DNA of 64,000 bases from an uncultured Gammaproteobacteria bacterium (GCA_958295835.1 OY282378.1:4427694-4491693); one strand, 5' to 3'. Positions 1 through 9,135 are shown, numbered from the stretch's first letter. Numbers and translations are program-made. The notes: a model not told the origin generated them from the letters alone.

Positions 1-651
1 TTTCAGCGTCGAGCCGGGTTCCCGGTTGCCGTCGTACACGGCCGCGAACAGCGTGATCCGGCGTTCCCGGTTGGCCTCCTCGCTCAACATTTGCAGGAAA
101 GCCAGATTCTGATCCCGCCGGGCAGGGTCGCGAATGCTGCCGATGCCGCGTTCCAGCTCGTCGAGGATCAGGACCATGTGCCGATCGCCGAGAGCCGTGC
201 GCAGTGCATCCAGGTCCGGTGGCCGTTCCCCGGACCAGCCGGCGCCGAGGTGTTCCGCGACCAGCAACCACAGCGCATCGTCCGGGAGCGCCCGATCGGT
301 CAGCTTCCGGACCACCAGCAGCGTGTCGTCGGGCGGCGTCCAGTCGTAGCCAAGGGGCTCTGCCCATGCACGGGCGGTCTCGGGGCTCGAGAACAGGTGG
401 TACCCCAGCAGCAGGGCATGGGACTTGCCGAGACCCTTGGCGGAGTGGGCGAGGATGGTGCCGCTCTGGGAGCCACCGTTGAACCGGTTGCTCAACCCGC
501 GGACGAGGGCATGGACGTCCGACGAGGGGCAGGTGAGCTCCAGGAAGTTGGCAGCGTCTCGTTCCAGGCTGGTAGACGGGCCGGAACGGAGGCGCTCAAG
601 GTCGATGACCCCATCCAGATCCTGTGCCGAGGCGTAACGTTTGGTCAGCAT
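1..651 (-). CDS. ATP-binding protein, DUF499/PglY-like, N-terminal part (runs off the window)
   Basis: The first 217 codons of a minus-strand gene whose 3' part lies outside the window. Residues 68-78 (AHSAKGLGKSH) form a P-loop-like motif and 159-167 (MVLILDELE) a Walker B strand, so the protein should bind ATP. The 'FLELTCPSSDVHALVRGL' stretch before the P-loop resembles the start of DUF499/PglY-type ATPases of phage-defence loci; that family call is from memory and moderate. The start is the ATG at 651-649. There is no Shine-Dalgarno sequence and the -10 box lies seven bases upstream, so a leaderless mRNA is likely. Other AAA families remain possible until the rest is seen. Confidence 0.7.
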   Translation of the reverse strand, partial: MLTKRYASAQDLDGVIDLERLRSGPSTSLERDAANFLELTCPSSDVHALVRGLSNRFNGGSQSGTILAHSAKGLGKSHALLLGYHLFSSPETARAWAEPLGYDWTPPDDTLLVVRKLTDRALPDDALWLLVAEHLGAGWSGERPPDLDALRTALGDRHMVLILDELERGIGSIRDPARRDQNLAFLQMLSEEANRERRITLFAAVYDGNREPGSTLK

Positions 652-658
652 AAAATCT

Positions 659-689
659 AATGTAGTCAAGAAATCTTGACGTGTCAAGA
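659..689 (-). promoter_or_regulatory. sigma70-like promoter overlapped by palindromic operator half-sites
   Basis: Read on the minus strand, TTGACA (687-682), a 17-base spacer and TACATT (664-659) sit just before the ATG at 651. Three seven-base half-sites cover the same bases on the plus strand: GTCAAGA 665-671, TCTTGAC 674-680 and GTCAAGA 683-689, alternating in direction with two-base gaps. This is the layout of an operator for a dimeric repressor blocking RNA polymerase. The regulator is not identified. Confidence 0.7.
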
Positions 690-981
690 TAAATTTCTCG
701 GAAATCACCGGAAATCGCTATGTCGGTGGCTTCCGGGATGGTGGACGTTTCGCTCAGGGTTCTTCCCGAACGATGACAGAATGAAAACATATCCATGAAA
801 TCATAAAGTAAATACGGTTGCTCTACTGCCGAGGCCATCCGCAATTCTCGTAGCGGTTCAGGGTCAGCGGCACCGGACTTCTCATTTCTGTATGCGGGAG
901 AAAATGCCGCGCTCTGGCTTGGGTGCAGAAAAGCGCGCAAACAATTCGTTCTCACTTCTTCTGCCGGGACTACGGGATGGC
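690..981. other. gene-free stretch, AT-rich in part
   Basis: No convincing gene. The octamer CGGAAATC occurs twice ten bases apart (699-706, 709-716), one helical turn, just upstream of the operator described above, and could be a second protein-binding site. The rest is AT-rich around 780-830 and otherwise shows nothing clear. Confidence 0.5.
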
Positions 982-1296
982 TCAAGGTGATGGCGCTGCC
1001 AATTCTGCAAACAGATTCTGTGACCAAGCATGCTGTGGATCGTTCACATACTCCCAGAGGTTGCCTGGCAGCCACCCTTGCACGGTGTCCCTTTTCAATT
1101 CCGTCACCATGAACCAGATACCGGGGAGCCGGTCACGAAGCACGGCAGCGAGATCCTGGATGTTCAGTTTGGATATGAGAATAGCCGCGTAAGGAAACGG
1201 CGCCACCCATGTCTCGACTGCCTGAGTATCACTAAGTACGTATTGTACATGCGCTGGCGCGCCGGCTTGAGTGTATGTCAAGAGATATGACTTCAT
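982..1296 (-). CDS. small SinR/Cas2-like-fold protein, putative
   Basis: A 104-residue protein starting MKSYLLTY. The short first beta strand, the middle 'PYAAILISKL' and the closing 'VQGWLPGNLWEYVNDP' resemble the SinR-family small proteins whose fold is Cas2-like (family assignment from memory, not searched). Its ATG overlaps the stop of the upstream gene by four bases (ATGA), so the two are translationally coupled. No nuclease residues can be assigned and its role is unknown. Confidence 0.55.
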   Translation of the reverse strand: MKSYLLTYTQAGAPAHVQYVLSDTQAVETWVAPFPYAAILISKLNIQDLAAVLRDRLPGIWFMVTELKRDTVQGWLPGNLWEYVNDPQHAWSQNLFAELAAPSP

Positions 1297-1739
1297 GGCT
1301 CGCGTTCCTCTTCAGCAACGGTTGAATCCGGAATCCTTTCGCCCTCGGTACGCGACTGAGGCTCGACCGGGTTCTCGGTCGGCTCTGTCAACGGAAGGTT
1401 CTCTACCGGCACCGGATGCCGTAATTCCTTGGCTGCGATCATTTGCTGCATCGTCAGTAATCGGTATTCCTCCGACTGCAACCGATCAGGATCGTGCTTC
1501 GCAAAAGCCGTATAGTGACGGAGATAGCTGAAGACGATCACCAGCGCTGCGAGCACAAACACAGCACTGAAGACCGGCACGCCATCAACCACTGCCATCT
1601 CTCGAAACAGGTACGCGGCCAAGACGAACACTAAGGCCAGGAAGAGTAATGGGACCAAAGGCCCCATCACTGTGCCTCTTTTGATCAGCAGGCTGCCAAC
1701 GTCCCGAAAACCCGCCCAAGCATTGTGGAGCCCCAACAT
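1293..1739 (-). CDS. small membrane protein, two TM segments, hypothetical
   Basis: 148 residues. The ATG at 1739 is preceded by AGGAG seven bases upstream, which supports this start over the internal Met at 1667. Two hydrophobic segments are visible (around PLVPLLFLALVFVLAAYLF and VFSAVFVLAALVIVFSYL), followed by a long Glu- and Pro-rich tail that would be soluble. It is the first gene of a two-gene unit with the SinR-like gene, overlapping it by four bases. No known family was recognised; the pairing suggests a membrane anchor or partner for the small protein. Confidence 0.6.
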   Translation of the reverse strand: MLGLHNAWAGFRDVGSLLIKRGTVMGPLVPLLFLALVFVLAAYLFREMAVVDGVPVFSAVFVLAALVIVFSYLRHYTAFAKHDPDRLQSEEYRLLTMQQMIAAKELRHPVPVENLPLTEPTENPVEPQSRTEGERIPDSTVAEEEREP

Positions 1740-1784
1740 GTACCCGCTCCTGGCGACTACTTCGATCTATCGGCAATGACCCCC

Positions 1785-1819
1785 CGGTGTTCGGCGGCGG
1801 GCGTGCGCCCGGAACACCG
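1785..1819 (-). terminator. stem-loop after the solute-binding-protein gene
   Basis: CGGTGTTC (1785-1792) pairs with GAACACCG (1812-1819), and an inner GGGCG/CGCCC stem lies within (1799-1810). It begins 25 bases after the stop of the solute-binding-protein gene. No T-run follows, so strength is uncertain. Confidence 0.5.
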
Positions 1820-1843
1820 CCGGCCCGCTCGCCCCCGAGGCGC

Positions 1844-3406
1844 TTACCGCATGACCTCCAGCGACTCGGCCAGCGTCGATTCATCGGCGCGGGGCACGTA
1901 GGCCAGCCCCTTGCGGGTCGCCCAGCAGGCGACCTGGAAGTGGGTGGGGATGATGGGCAGGTCCTCCATCGCCACCGCGGTCGCTTCCTTGAGCATGCTC
2001 TCGTACTCGGCCAGGTCGACGGTGCTCAACGCGCCCTGAATGAGCTCGTTGAACCGTTCGTTCTCCCAGCGCCCGTAGTTGTTGCGCACACCCTTGGAAA
2101 GGGCCGGGTTGAGGATCGCGGACGACTCGCCGGTGGCCGATGCCCAGCCGATCTGGGCCATGGTGAACTCGTGCTTGCGCGCCTTGCCGTAGTAGACCGC
2201 GACCGGCATGGTCTCGACGGTCACGTCCACCCCGATCCGCGACAGCAATTGCGCGACCGCCTGGGCCAGCCTGGCGTCGTTGACGTAGCGGTCGTTGGTG
2301 GAATGGATGGTCAGCTTGAAGCCGTCCGGGTAGCCCGCCTCGGCGAGCAGCGCCCTCGCCCGATCGAGGTCGTGGTCCGGCATCGGGATGTCGGGATTGT
2401 GGCCCCCGAACCCCTCGCCCGCGATCTGGTTCGCCGGCACCGCGAGCCCGCCCATGACCTCATCGACGATCACGTTGCGGTCGAGGGCCATGTCGAACGC
2501 CTGGCGCACCCGCCGGTCGGCCAGGGGGTTGGGGATCGCCCCACCGTCCCTGGCGGTGACGTGCTCCGCCTGCGCGCGATGCACGTCGAGCGACCAGTAC
2601 ATCACCCGCGTGGACTGGTCGCAGAAGACGTTGACGTCCGGGTCCGCGTCGAGCTTGTCGACGTCGGTGGTCGGCACCGAGGCGATGGCGTCGACGTCCC
2701 CGGACAGCAGCGCCGCGACCCGCGCGGGTCCGCTCTTGATCCAGCGGACGGTGACCTTGTCCCACTTCGGCTTGCCGCCCCAATAGTCTTCGTTGGCGAC
2801 ATAGGTCACGTGGTCGCCGGCCACGAATTCGACGAACCGGTACGGGCCGGTTCCGTAGAGCTTGCTGCCGTCGTTGAACTCCGTGGGCTCGGCGTCCATG
2901 CCCACCGTCCGGCTGACGACCGGCACCGACGCCAGGGAGTTCGGCAGCAGCGGATACGGGGTCTTGGTACGAACGTGCAGGGTGTGGTCGTCGATCGCCA
3001 CCGACCCGGCGACCTTCGCGGTGCGCCGCTTGTAGGTCGAAGGGGCGTTGGGGACGTTCGGCGCGCGTTCGTAGGTGAACGCCACGTCGTGGGCGGTGAA
3101 CGGCTCGCCGTTGTGGAACTTCACACCCTTGCGCAGCTTGAACTCCCACACCAGCGGATCGTCCGTCGGCCCCCAGGACTCGGCCAGCCCCGGCTCCAGC
3201 TCGTACTTCGGCCCCGGCTCCACCAGCGAGTTGAAGGCGTGCTTGGCCAGCTCGTGGTTCGACCCCAGCGCCTGGAACAGCGGGTCGAGCGAGGTCGGCT
3301 CGGTGGCGACCGCGATCACGACCTCCTCGGCGACCGCCGGCGCGGCGATGGCCAAGGCCACCACGGGGGCCGCGATCCGCCGGGTGATGCGTCCGATACG
3401 TCTCAT
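1844..3406 (-). CDS. ABC transporter substrate-binding protein, peptide/nickel (SBP_bac_5) type
   Basis: A 520-residue periplasmic binding protein. A twin-arginine-free signal peptide (MRRIGRITRR then AAPVVALAIAAPAVA) ends at about residue 26. The body carries family landmarks: ATEPTSLDP near the mature start, WEFKLRKGVKFHNGEPFTAHDVAFTYER, and YGTGPYRF. The family binds oligopeptides, dipeptides, nickel or opines for an ABC importer. AAGGAGGAGA before the ATG at 3406 fixes the start. The DUF2817 gene lies 64 bases upstream on the same strand, so the pair may import and hydrolyse a peptide or amide. No permease or ATPase genes of this class are adjacent. Confidence 0.9.
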   Translation of the reverse strand: MRRIGRITRRIAAPVVALAIAAPAVAEEVVIAVATEPTSLDPLFQALGSNHELAKHAFNSLVEPGPKYELEPGLAESWGPTDDPLVWEFKLRKGVKFHNGEPFTAHDVAFTYERAPNVPNAPSTYKRRTAKVAGSVAIDDHTLHVRTKTPYPLLPNSLASVPVVSRTVGMDAEPTEFNDGSKLYGTGPYRFVEFVAGDHVTYVANEDYWGGKPKWDKVTVRWIKSGPARVAALLSGDVDAIASVPTTDVDKLDADPDVNVFCDQSTRVMYWSLDVHRAQAEHVTARDGGAIPNPLADRRVRQAFDMALDRNVIVDEVMGGLAVPANQIAGEGFGGHNPDIPMPDHDLDRARALLAEAGYPDGFKLTIHSTNDRYVNDARLAQAVAQLLSRIGVDVTVETMPVAVYYGKARKHEFTMAQIGWASATGESSAILNPALSKGVRNNYGRWENERFNELIQGALSTVDLAEYESMLKEATAVAMEDLPIIPTHFQVACWATRKGLAYVPRADESTLAESLEVMR

Positions 3407-3470
3407 GGGAATCTCCTCCTTGTCATTGCGTACGGGAACGGTCCATCATGGGTGAGGGAACGGCCCCGGT

Positions 3471-4553
3471 TCAGGCGCCGATACGCCGCAGCGCGATCTC
3501 GACCACTTCCCTGCCCCGCTCCCAGACCATCGTCTTCCACTTCTCCTCACCGGGATACGAAGCGTCCTTCACGTCCCGCTTGATGGCACGGCCGAGGTCG
3601 CTGTCCAGCTCGCCGTGGGCATGCAGCCAGGCATTGGCGAGCATGCAGCGGCGCATGTGCTCGCGCTCCCGGGTGCCGTATTCCAACCCTACCGCCGCCC
3701 ATTCCAGGCCCGCCACCGGCGGCCTGAAGCCGGCCAGGATGCTGCCCTTGGATCCGGCGTAGGCGGAGGCCCCGGCGGTGGTGCTGTGCACCTGCTCGCC
3801 GTACCAGTCGAAGAACAGGTCGTAGACCGGCTCGCCCGGCTTGCTCGGGGTCATGAGCTCACCGTAGCCGTACGGGCCGAGACCGGTGTGCACGTCGATC
3901 ATCGCGCCGCGTCGCGCGGCGCCGAGAAACTCGCCGCAAATCCGGCCCAGGGTGCGGTTCGACCAAGTGGCGGTACCGCCGCCGTAATGGATGCTGTCGG
4001 GGTGACGGTACTGGCCCTTGTGCATCGCCTTGCGCACCGGGACCTCGCCGTACCTGTGGTTGAGCGCGCCGATGGCGGCCTTGTAGCGCTCGTAGGCGTC
4101 GTCGTCCCAGACCTTCGGCACCAAGTGCTCGACCAGCTCCTCGAACAGGTCGTTCTCCGGGTAGTTGCCGCCTTCGTGATCCACGAAATTGCGGTTCAGA
4201 TCGACGTTGTCCTCGTTCTCGCGGCGCAGCCAGGCCATCCCGTGGGGATTGATGGTGTGGATCAGCAGCAACGCGGTGTCCGGCGGCGGTTTGGGCGCAT
4301 CCGCATCGCGCAGCAGGCCGACCTGGATCCCCGACCCGGCAAAGCCCTCCACGCCGTGGGTCGACGAGGTCACGACGACGACGTTCTCGGCGTCGGTCCG
4401 GCCGACCAGGGCGGCGTCCGTGTACAGGGCCTCGCCCTCCGGGCCGGGGTGCGGATTGCGATAGCTAGCGACCGGTACGCGCGCGTCCAGGCACGCGGAG
4501 AGGAATCGTGCGCGGCCGTCGCAGTAGGTCGCCGGGAAGTAGTCCTCCACCAT
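3471..4553 (-). CDS. DUF2817 / M14-like zinc hydrolase
   Basis: A 360-residue predicted zinc carboxypeptidase- or deacylase-like enzyme. STHGVEG gives the HxxE zinc ligands, DLNRNF follows, and a later IDVHTGLGPYGYGE region supplies another ligand-type His; this is the M14/DUF2817 pattern. AGGAGG lies upstream of the ATG at 4553, which is preferred over the GTG at 4562 that sits too close to it. The gene lies directly upstream of the peptide-type binding protein, suggesting a cytoplasmic hydrolase for the imported compound. The substrate is unknown. Confidence 0.8.
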   Translation of the reverse strand: MVEDYFPATYCDGRARFLSACLDARVPVASYRNPHPGPEGEALYTDAALVGRTDAENVVVVTSSTHGVEGFAGSGIQVGLLRDADAPKPPPDTALLLIHTINPHGMAWLRRENEDNVDLNRNFVDHEGGNYPENDLFEELVEHLVPKVWDDDAYERYKAAIGALNHRYGEVPVRKAMHKGQYRHPDSIHYGGGTATWSNRTLGRICGEFLGAARRGAMIDVHTGLGPYGYGELMTPSKPGEPVYDLFFDWYGEQVHSTTAGASAYAGSKGSILAGFRPPVAGLEWAAVGLEYGTREREHMRRCMLANAWLHAHGELDSDLGRAIKRDVKDASYPGEEKWKTMVWERGREVVEIALRRIGA

Positions 4554-4607
4554 CGTCCTCACCTCCTGTCGTGAATTCGGATCGACCTCTCCCGCGGCAT
4601 CGAGGAT

Positions 4608-4640
4608 TCACCCGCGCGCTTCGACCGGAACGTACCGCGG
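4608..4640 (-). repeat. partial duplicate of the citrate synthase 3' end
   Basis: Read on the minus strand, this stretch encodes RYVPVEARG followed by a stop, nearly the same as the last residues of the citrate synthase gene (REYVPIEARG, stop at 4721). The two ends are 113 bases apart. It looks like the leftover of a short tandem duplication or of a lost second gene copy. Confidence 0.6.
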
Positions 4641-4720
4641 ACTCCACCGGCGGTATTCATTTCGGGATCCGCCCGCGCGCCTCCTGCCTCGAATCCGGAT
4701 TCCGTCGCCGCTCCGGGGAC

Positions 4721-5863
4721 TCACCCACGGGCCTCGATCGGAACGTACTCCCGGGCCTCGGGTCCGGTATAGAGGAGGCGCGGGCGGATCAGGATGTTGT
4801 TCCCGAGCTGCTCCATCGCCTGCACCGTCCAGCCCGGGATGCGACCGATGGCGAAGATCGGCACGAAGAGATCCTGGGGGACCCCGTGCAGGTGGTAGAC
4901 GACGCCCGCGTAGAAGTCGACGTTCACGTTGACGCCATGTCGGGCATAGGGCCGCATCGCCTCGACCAGGGCCTCCAGGATCTCGTACCAGTGGGGCTGC
5001 CCCATCTCCTCGGACAGCCGCTTGACCCCCGCCCGCATGTGCCGCGCCCGCGGGTCCTCGGCCCGGTAGACCCGGTGGCCGAAGCCCATGACCGGCTCGC
5101 GCGCCTTGCGCTTCGCCTTGACGTAGGCCGCCGCCTCCGACGAATCGCCGATCTCCCTGGCCATCTGCATGACGTTCTCCGCCGCGCCGCCGTGCGCGGG
5201 GCCGGACAGCGCCGCCACCCCCGCGGTGATGCCGGCGTGCAGGTTCGCCTCGGTGCTCACCACCACCCTGGCGGCGAACGACGATGCGTTGGAGCCGTGC
5301 TCGGCGTGCAGCACCATGTCGGTGTCCATCAGCGCCGAGGCGTCCTCGCTCGGCGCTTCGCCCTTGAGCATGTGGAGGAAATTCGCGGCGTGGCCGAGCC
5401 CGGCATCCGCCGGCACCGGATCCCGGCCCTGTCGGATGTGGTGGTGCGCGGTCACGATCACCGGCACCTGCGAGGTCAGCCGGATCCCCTTGCGGCGGGT
5501 CGCCTCCGGGGAGTTGTCGCCGGTCTCGGGGTCGAAGGCGGAGAGCGCGGACACCGCGGTCCGCAGCACGTCCATGGGATGCGAATCCTTCACCGCGCGG
5601 ATGATGTCGTAGACCGGGCCGGGCAGCGCCCGCGCCTCCTTCAGCGCCGCGTCGAAGGCGTCGAGCTCGGCCGCGGTGGGAAGCTCGCCGTACAGCAGGA
5701 GGCAGGCGGTCTCCTCGAACGAGGAATGCGCGGCCAGATCGTGGATCGAGTAGCCGCGGTACCGGAGCTCGCCGGCCCGGCCGTCGATGAGGGTGGTGGG
5801 TGAACGGTCGAAACACAGATCCTTCAAGCCGCGGTGTACCGCGGGCTGGCTCGCATCCGTCAT
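4721..5863 (-). CDS. gltA: citrate synthase family protein
   Basis: 380 residues; condenses acetyl-CoA and oxaloacetate to citrate (or propionyl-CoA to 2-methylcitrate in the closely related PrpC group, which cannot be excluded). Active-site segments are present: LHAEHGSNASSF, GPAHGGAAENV with the catalytic His, and GFGHRVYR. Length fits the short bacterial/archaeal type II-like form. The start is the ATG at 5863, ten bases after an AGAGAGGA motif; an ATG at 5872 would leave no room for it. It is divergent from the YbaK-like gene across 86 bases that must hold both promoters. Confidence 0.9.
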   Translation of the reverse strand: MTDASQPAVHRGLKDLCFDRSPTTLIDGRAGELRYRGYSIHDLAAHSSFEETACLLLYGELPTAAELDAFDAALKEARALPGPVYDIIRAVKDSHPMDVLRTAVSALSAFDPETGDNSPEATRRKGIRLTSQVPVIVTAHHHIRQGRDPVPADAGLGHAANFLHMLKGEAPSEDASALMDTDMVLHAEHGSNASSFAARVVVSTEANLHAGITAGVAALSGPAHGGAAENVMQMAREIGDSSEAAAYVKAKRKAREPVMGFGHRVYRAEDPRARHMRAGVKRLSEEMGQPHWYEILEALVEAMRPYARHGVNVNVDFYAGVVYHLHGVPQDLFVPIFAIGRIPGWTVQAMEQLGNNILIRPRLLYTGPEAREYVPIEARG

Positions 5864-5949
5864 GAGTCGCATTCCTCTCTTTCGGGCGCTGGTTGAAAAC
5901 CGGACCCGGACCTTCGAAGATTCGTAGCACGCGGCTCGGAGACAATGCA

Positions 5950-6426
5950 ATGGCGAAGAAGATGAAAGGCCCCGACCGCTTCCGCGCCGCCCTCGAAGCG
6001 GCCGCCCTCGATTGCGAGATCCGCACCCTCCCCGGCTCGGTCCGTACCGCGGCGGAAGCCGCAGCAGCAATGGGATGTCCGGTGGGCGAGATCGCGAAGT
6101 CGCTGGTGTTTCGCGCCGGCGATCACGCGCTCGTCGCCGTGATGAGCGGCGACAACCGGCTCGACCCCGGCAAGCTCTCCGATGCGCTCGGCGAGGAGGT
6201 CGGCCGCGCCGACGCGAGCTTCGTGCGAGAGAGGTCGGGATTCGCGATCGGTGGCGTTCCGCCTCTCGGACACGTCACGCCCATGGACGTGTTCATGGAC
6301 GCCGACCTGTTCCGTTTCGATCGGATCTGGGCGGCGGCGGGCGGACCGTTCAGCCTGTTCGCGATCGAACCGGCCCGGCTGCGCGACGCCAGCCGGGCGA
6401 CGGTGATGGACCTCAGGGCACGTTGA
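5950..6426 (+). CDS. YbaK/EbsC (ProX-like) aminoacyl-tRNA deacylase
   Basis: 158 residues with the YbaK/ProX fold pattern: EIAKSLVFRAGDHALVAVMSGDNRLD, with the conserved Lys of EIAKS, and the closing GGVPPLGH segment. The family hydrolyses mischarged tRNAs (for example Cys- or Ala-tRNAPro) in trans. The ATG at 5950 begins MAKKMKG. The following 283 bases up to potA contain no gene and no clear signal. Confidence 0.85.
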   Translation: MAKKMKGPDRFRAALEAAALDCEIRTLPGSVRTAAEAAAAMGCPVGEIAKSLVFRAGDHALVAVMSGDNRLDPGKLSDALGEEVGRADASFVRERSGFAIGGVPPLGHVTPMDVFMDADLFRFDRIWAAAGGPFSLFAIEPARLRDASRATVMDLRAR

Positions 6427-6709
6427 CGACACGCGCATACCGCATCCTCCGATGATTCGGCGCCCGCGTATCCTGTGCGGCAGTCGACGAACCCTTGTCC
6501 CGTGCCCACGATCCTCGGACGGCGCGATCCGGTGACGGTGTAGGATAGCGCAGCATGGAAGCGACCTTTCACAAGCGACCGGGATGCCCGGCTTCGCGCC
6601 GGCACGGAGGGCGAGACGCCTTGACCGGCATTTCCCACCAGGGCACGAAGCGAGGCCCGCGCCAAGCCTGGACCGGGTGCCTGCCCGGCCTGGACCGCGT
6701 GGCGCGCAG

Positions 6710-7816
6710 ATGACGGTATCGGCAGTCATGTCCGGGGACCCGCTGGTGCGCTTCATCGACGTCCAGAAGACCTTCGACGGCGAGACCCTCGTCGTCAGGA
6801 ACCTGAACCTCGACGTCGCGGACGGCGAGTTCCTCACCCTGCTCGGACCGTCCGGGTCCGGCAAGACCACCACCCTGCTCATGCTGGCGGGGTTCGAGAC
6901 CGTTACCCACGGCGACATCCTGCTCGCCGGGAAATCACTGAAGAGCACCCCGCCGCACCGGCGCAACATCGGGATGGTGTTCCAGAACTACGCGCTGTTC
7001 CCGCACATGACGGTGGAGGAGAACCTCGCCTTCCCCCTGGAAAGCCGCCAGGCCGGCAAGGCCGAGATCGCGCGCAAGGTGGGCCGGGCGCTGGAGATGG
7101 TGCAGCTCACCGGTTTCGAGAAGCGCCGCCCCGGACAGCTCTCGGGCGGGCAGCAGCAGCGGGTGGCGGTGGCGCGGGCGCTGGTCTACGAGCCGCGGCT
7201 GGTGCTGATGGACGAGCCGCTGGGCGCGCTCGACCGCCAGCTTCGCGAGAACATGCAGTACGAGCTGAAGCACATCCACGAGAGCGTCGGGGTCACCATC
7301 GTCTACGTGACCCACGACCAGGGCGAGGCGCTCACCATGTCGAACCGGATCGCGGTCTTCAACGACGGGGCGATCCAGCAGCTCGCCTCCCCGTCGGCGC
7401 TGTACGAGGAGCCCGAGAACGCCTTCGTGGCCCAGTTCATCGGCGAGAACAACCGGCTGACGGGGGTGGTGAAGTCGGTGAACGGCTCGCAGTGCACGGT
7501 GGCGATCGACGGCGGTGGAGAGGTTGCGGCGGCCGCGATCAACATCGGCGGGACCGGCTCCCGCACCACCCTTTCGCTACGCCCCGAGAGTGTGCGGATC
7601 GACCCGCCGGCCGACGGATACCCCGACCGTTTCGAGGCCCGGATCGAGGAGATCATCTACATGGGCGATCACGTACGGGTGCGCGTCGACGTGTGCGGGC
7701 ACGACGATTTCATCGTCAAGGTCCCCCGCTCGCGCGAGGCGCCGGCGCTCGCGGTGGGGCAGACGCGGACCATCGGCTGGCATCCGGGCGATTGCCGGGC
7801 GCTGGACGTGGCCTGA
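6710..7816 (+). CDS. potA: spermidine/putrescine-type ABC transporter ATPase
   Basis: About 368 residues. Walker A GPSGSGKTTTL, the Q-loop FQNYALFPHMTVEEN, signature LSGGQQQR, Walker B VLMDEPLGALD and the switch His in THDQGEAL are all present, followed by a TOBE-type C-terminal domain. It powers an importer with the two permease genes downstream (15 and 2 bases apart). The ATG at 6710 is used; a second ATG at 6728 is possible and neither has a good ribosome binding site. The substrate class (polyamine or a related cation) follows from the PotB/PotC-like permeases. Confidence 0.88.
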   Translation: MTVSAVMSGDPLVRFIDVQKTFDGETLVVRNLNLDVADGEFLTLLGPSGSGKTTTLLMLAGFETVTHGDILLAGKSLKSTPPHRRNIGMVFQNYALFPHMTVEENLAFPLESRQAGKAEIARKVGRALEMVQLTGFEKRRPGQLSGGQQQRVAVARALVYEPRLVLMDEPLGALDRQLRENMQYELKHIHESVGVTIVYVTHDQGEALTMSNRIAVFNDGAIQQLASPSALYEEPENAFVAQFIGENNRLTGVVKSVNGSQCTVAIDGGGEVAAAAINIGGTGSRTTLSLRPESVRIDPPADGYPDRFEARIEEIIYMGDHVRVRVDVCGHDDFIVKVPRSREAPALAVGQTRTIGWHPGDCRALDVA

Positions 7817-7831
7817 GCCGGGGCGCGCCGC

Positions 7832-9133
7832 GTGGCCACCGCCTCGCCGCCAAACGGCAGCGCCGACGCCAACGGCGTTTTCACCGTCGACGGGGTCCCG
7901 CTCAAGATCAAGCTGAGAAGGGCGGAGCGGTGGGCCAGGATCCGCGCCGTCGGCCTGATCGCTCCGCTGTTCCTGTTCCTGATGGTGAGCTTCGTCGTGC
8001 CGATCTTCTCGATGCTCTGGCGCGGCGTGGAGAACCCGGAAATCGGGCTCGTGCTGCCCCGTACCGCGGCCCGGATGCAGGCCTGGGACGGCCGGGGCTT
8101 CCCGCCGAACGAGACCCTCGCGGTGGTCGTCGAGGAGTTCGTCGCGGCGGCCGGGGACCGGACCATCGGCAAGGCCGCGAAGCGGCTCAACTACCACGTC
8201 GCGGGCTATCGCTCGCTCACGATGAAGACCGCCCGCCGGCTCGAGCGCGCCGCGAAGCAGCAGGGGATGGAAGCACTCCTCGCGGGGCCGGATCTGATCG
8301 AGCGCTTCAAGGGGATCGATGCCCGCTGGGGCGAGCGGCGGTTCTGGACGATCCTCAAGCAGGCGTCGCCGCCGCATACCGCGTTCTACCTGCTGCAATC
8401 GGTCGACCGCGACTTCGACGAGGACGAGAACGTCGTCAAGGTCGGGGAGCACCGCGCGATCCACGTCGACATCCTGGGGCGTACGGTGTTCATCAGCATC
8501 AACGTGACGATCCTCTGCCTGCTGCTCGGCTATCCGATCGCGTACCTCCTCGCCACCCTGCCCACCCGGCAGAGCAACGTGCTGATCCTGTTGCTGCTGC
8601 TGCCGTTCTGGACCTCGCTGCTGGTGCGCACCACCGCCTGGCTGGTGCTGCTGCAGAACGAGGGGCTGATCAACGACCTGGCGATCACCGTGGGGTTCTG
8701 GGATGACCCGGTGCAGCTCGTGCGCAACCGCCTGGGCGTCTACGTGGCGATGGTGCACATCCTGCTGCCGTTCATGGTGCTGCCGATGTTCAGCGTGATG
8801 AAGGGCATCGACCCGTACCACCTGCGCGCCGCCGCCTCGCTCGGCGCGAACCCGTTGCGCGCGTTTCTCAGGGTCTACCTCCCGCAGACGATCCCCGGGG
8901 TCGGGGCCGGGGTGCTGCTCGTGTTCATCCTCTCGCTCGGCTACTACATCACGCCCGCCCTGGTCGGCGGGCCGAGGGACCAGATGCTGAGCTACTTCAT
9001 CGCCTTCCACGCCAACACCACCGTCAACTGGGGCATGGCCGCGGCCCTGAGCCTCGTGCTCATGTGCTGCGTCGTGGTGTTCTTCGCGATGTACCAGCGG
9101 CTCGTCGGCGTGGGCAACGTGAAGCTGGGCTGA
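7832..9133 (+). CDS. potB: ABC transporter permease, PotB-like, with extended N-terminal insert
   Basis: 433 residues, longer than the usual PotB of about 285. After the first TM segment (APLFLFLMVSFVVPIFSMLW) a hydrophilic insert of about 130 residues precedes the transporter core. The core carries the coupling loop 'RAAASLGANPLRAFLRVYLPQTIPG' that contacts the ATPase. Starts at GTG. Long N-terminal periplasmic inserts are known in some proteobacterial members of this family. Together with PotA and PotC it should form the membrane channel. Confidence 0.85.
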   Translation: MATASPPNGSADANGVFTVDGVPLKIKLRRAERWARIRAVGLIAPLFLFLMVSFVVPIFSMLWRGVENPEIGLVLPRTAARMQAWDGRGFPPNETLAVVVEEFVAAAGDRTIGKAAKRLNYHVAGYRSLTMKTARRLERAAKQQGMEALLAGPDLIERFKGIDARWGERRFWTILKQASPPHTAFYLLQSVDRDFDEDENVVKVGEHRAIHVDILGRTVFISINVTILCLLLGYPIAYLLATLPTRQSNVLILLLLLPFWTSLLVRTTAWLVLLQNEGLINDLAITVGFWDDPVQLVRNRLGVYVAMVHILLPFMVLPMFSVMKGIDPYHLRAAASLGANPLRAFLRVYLPQTIPGVGAGVLLVFILSLGYYITPALVGGPRDQMLSYFIAFHANTTVNWGMAAALSLVLMCCVVVFFAMYQRLVGVGNVKLG

Positions 9134-9135
9134 CC

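Noticed and set aside
1787..3583. Long plus-strand open frame antisense to the solute-binding-protein gene
   Set aside because: Translation is Arg/Gly/His/Val-rich with no domain; the minus strand encodes a clear binding protein.
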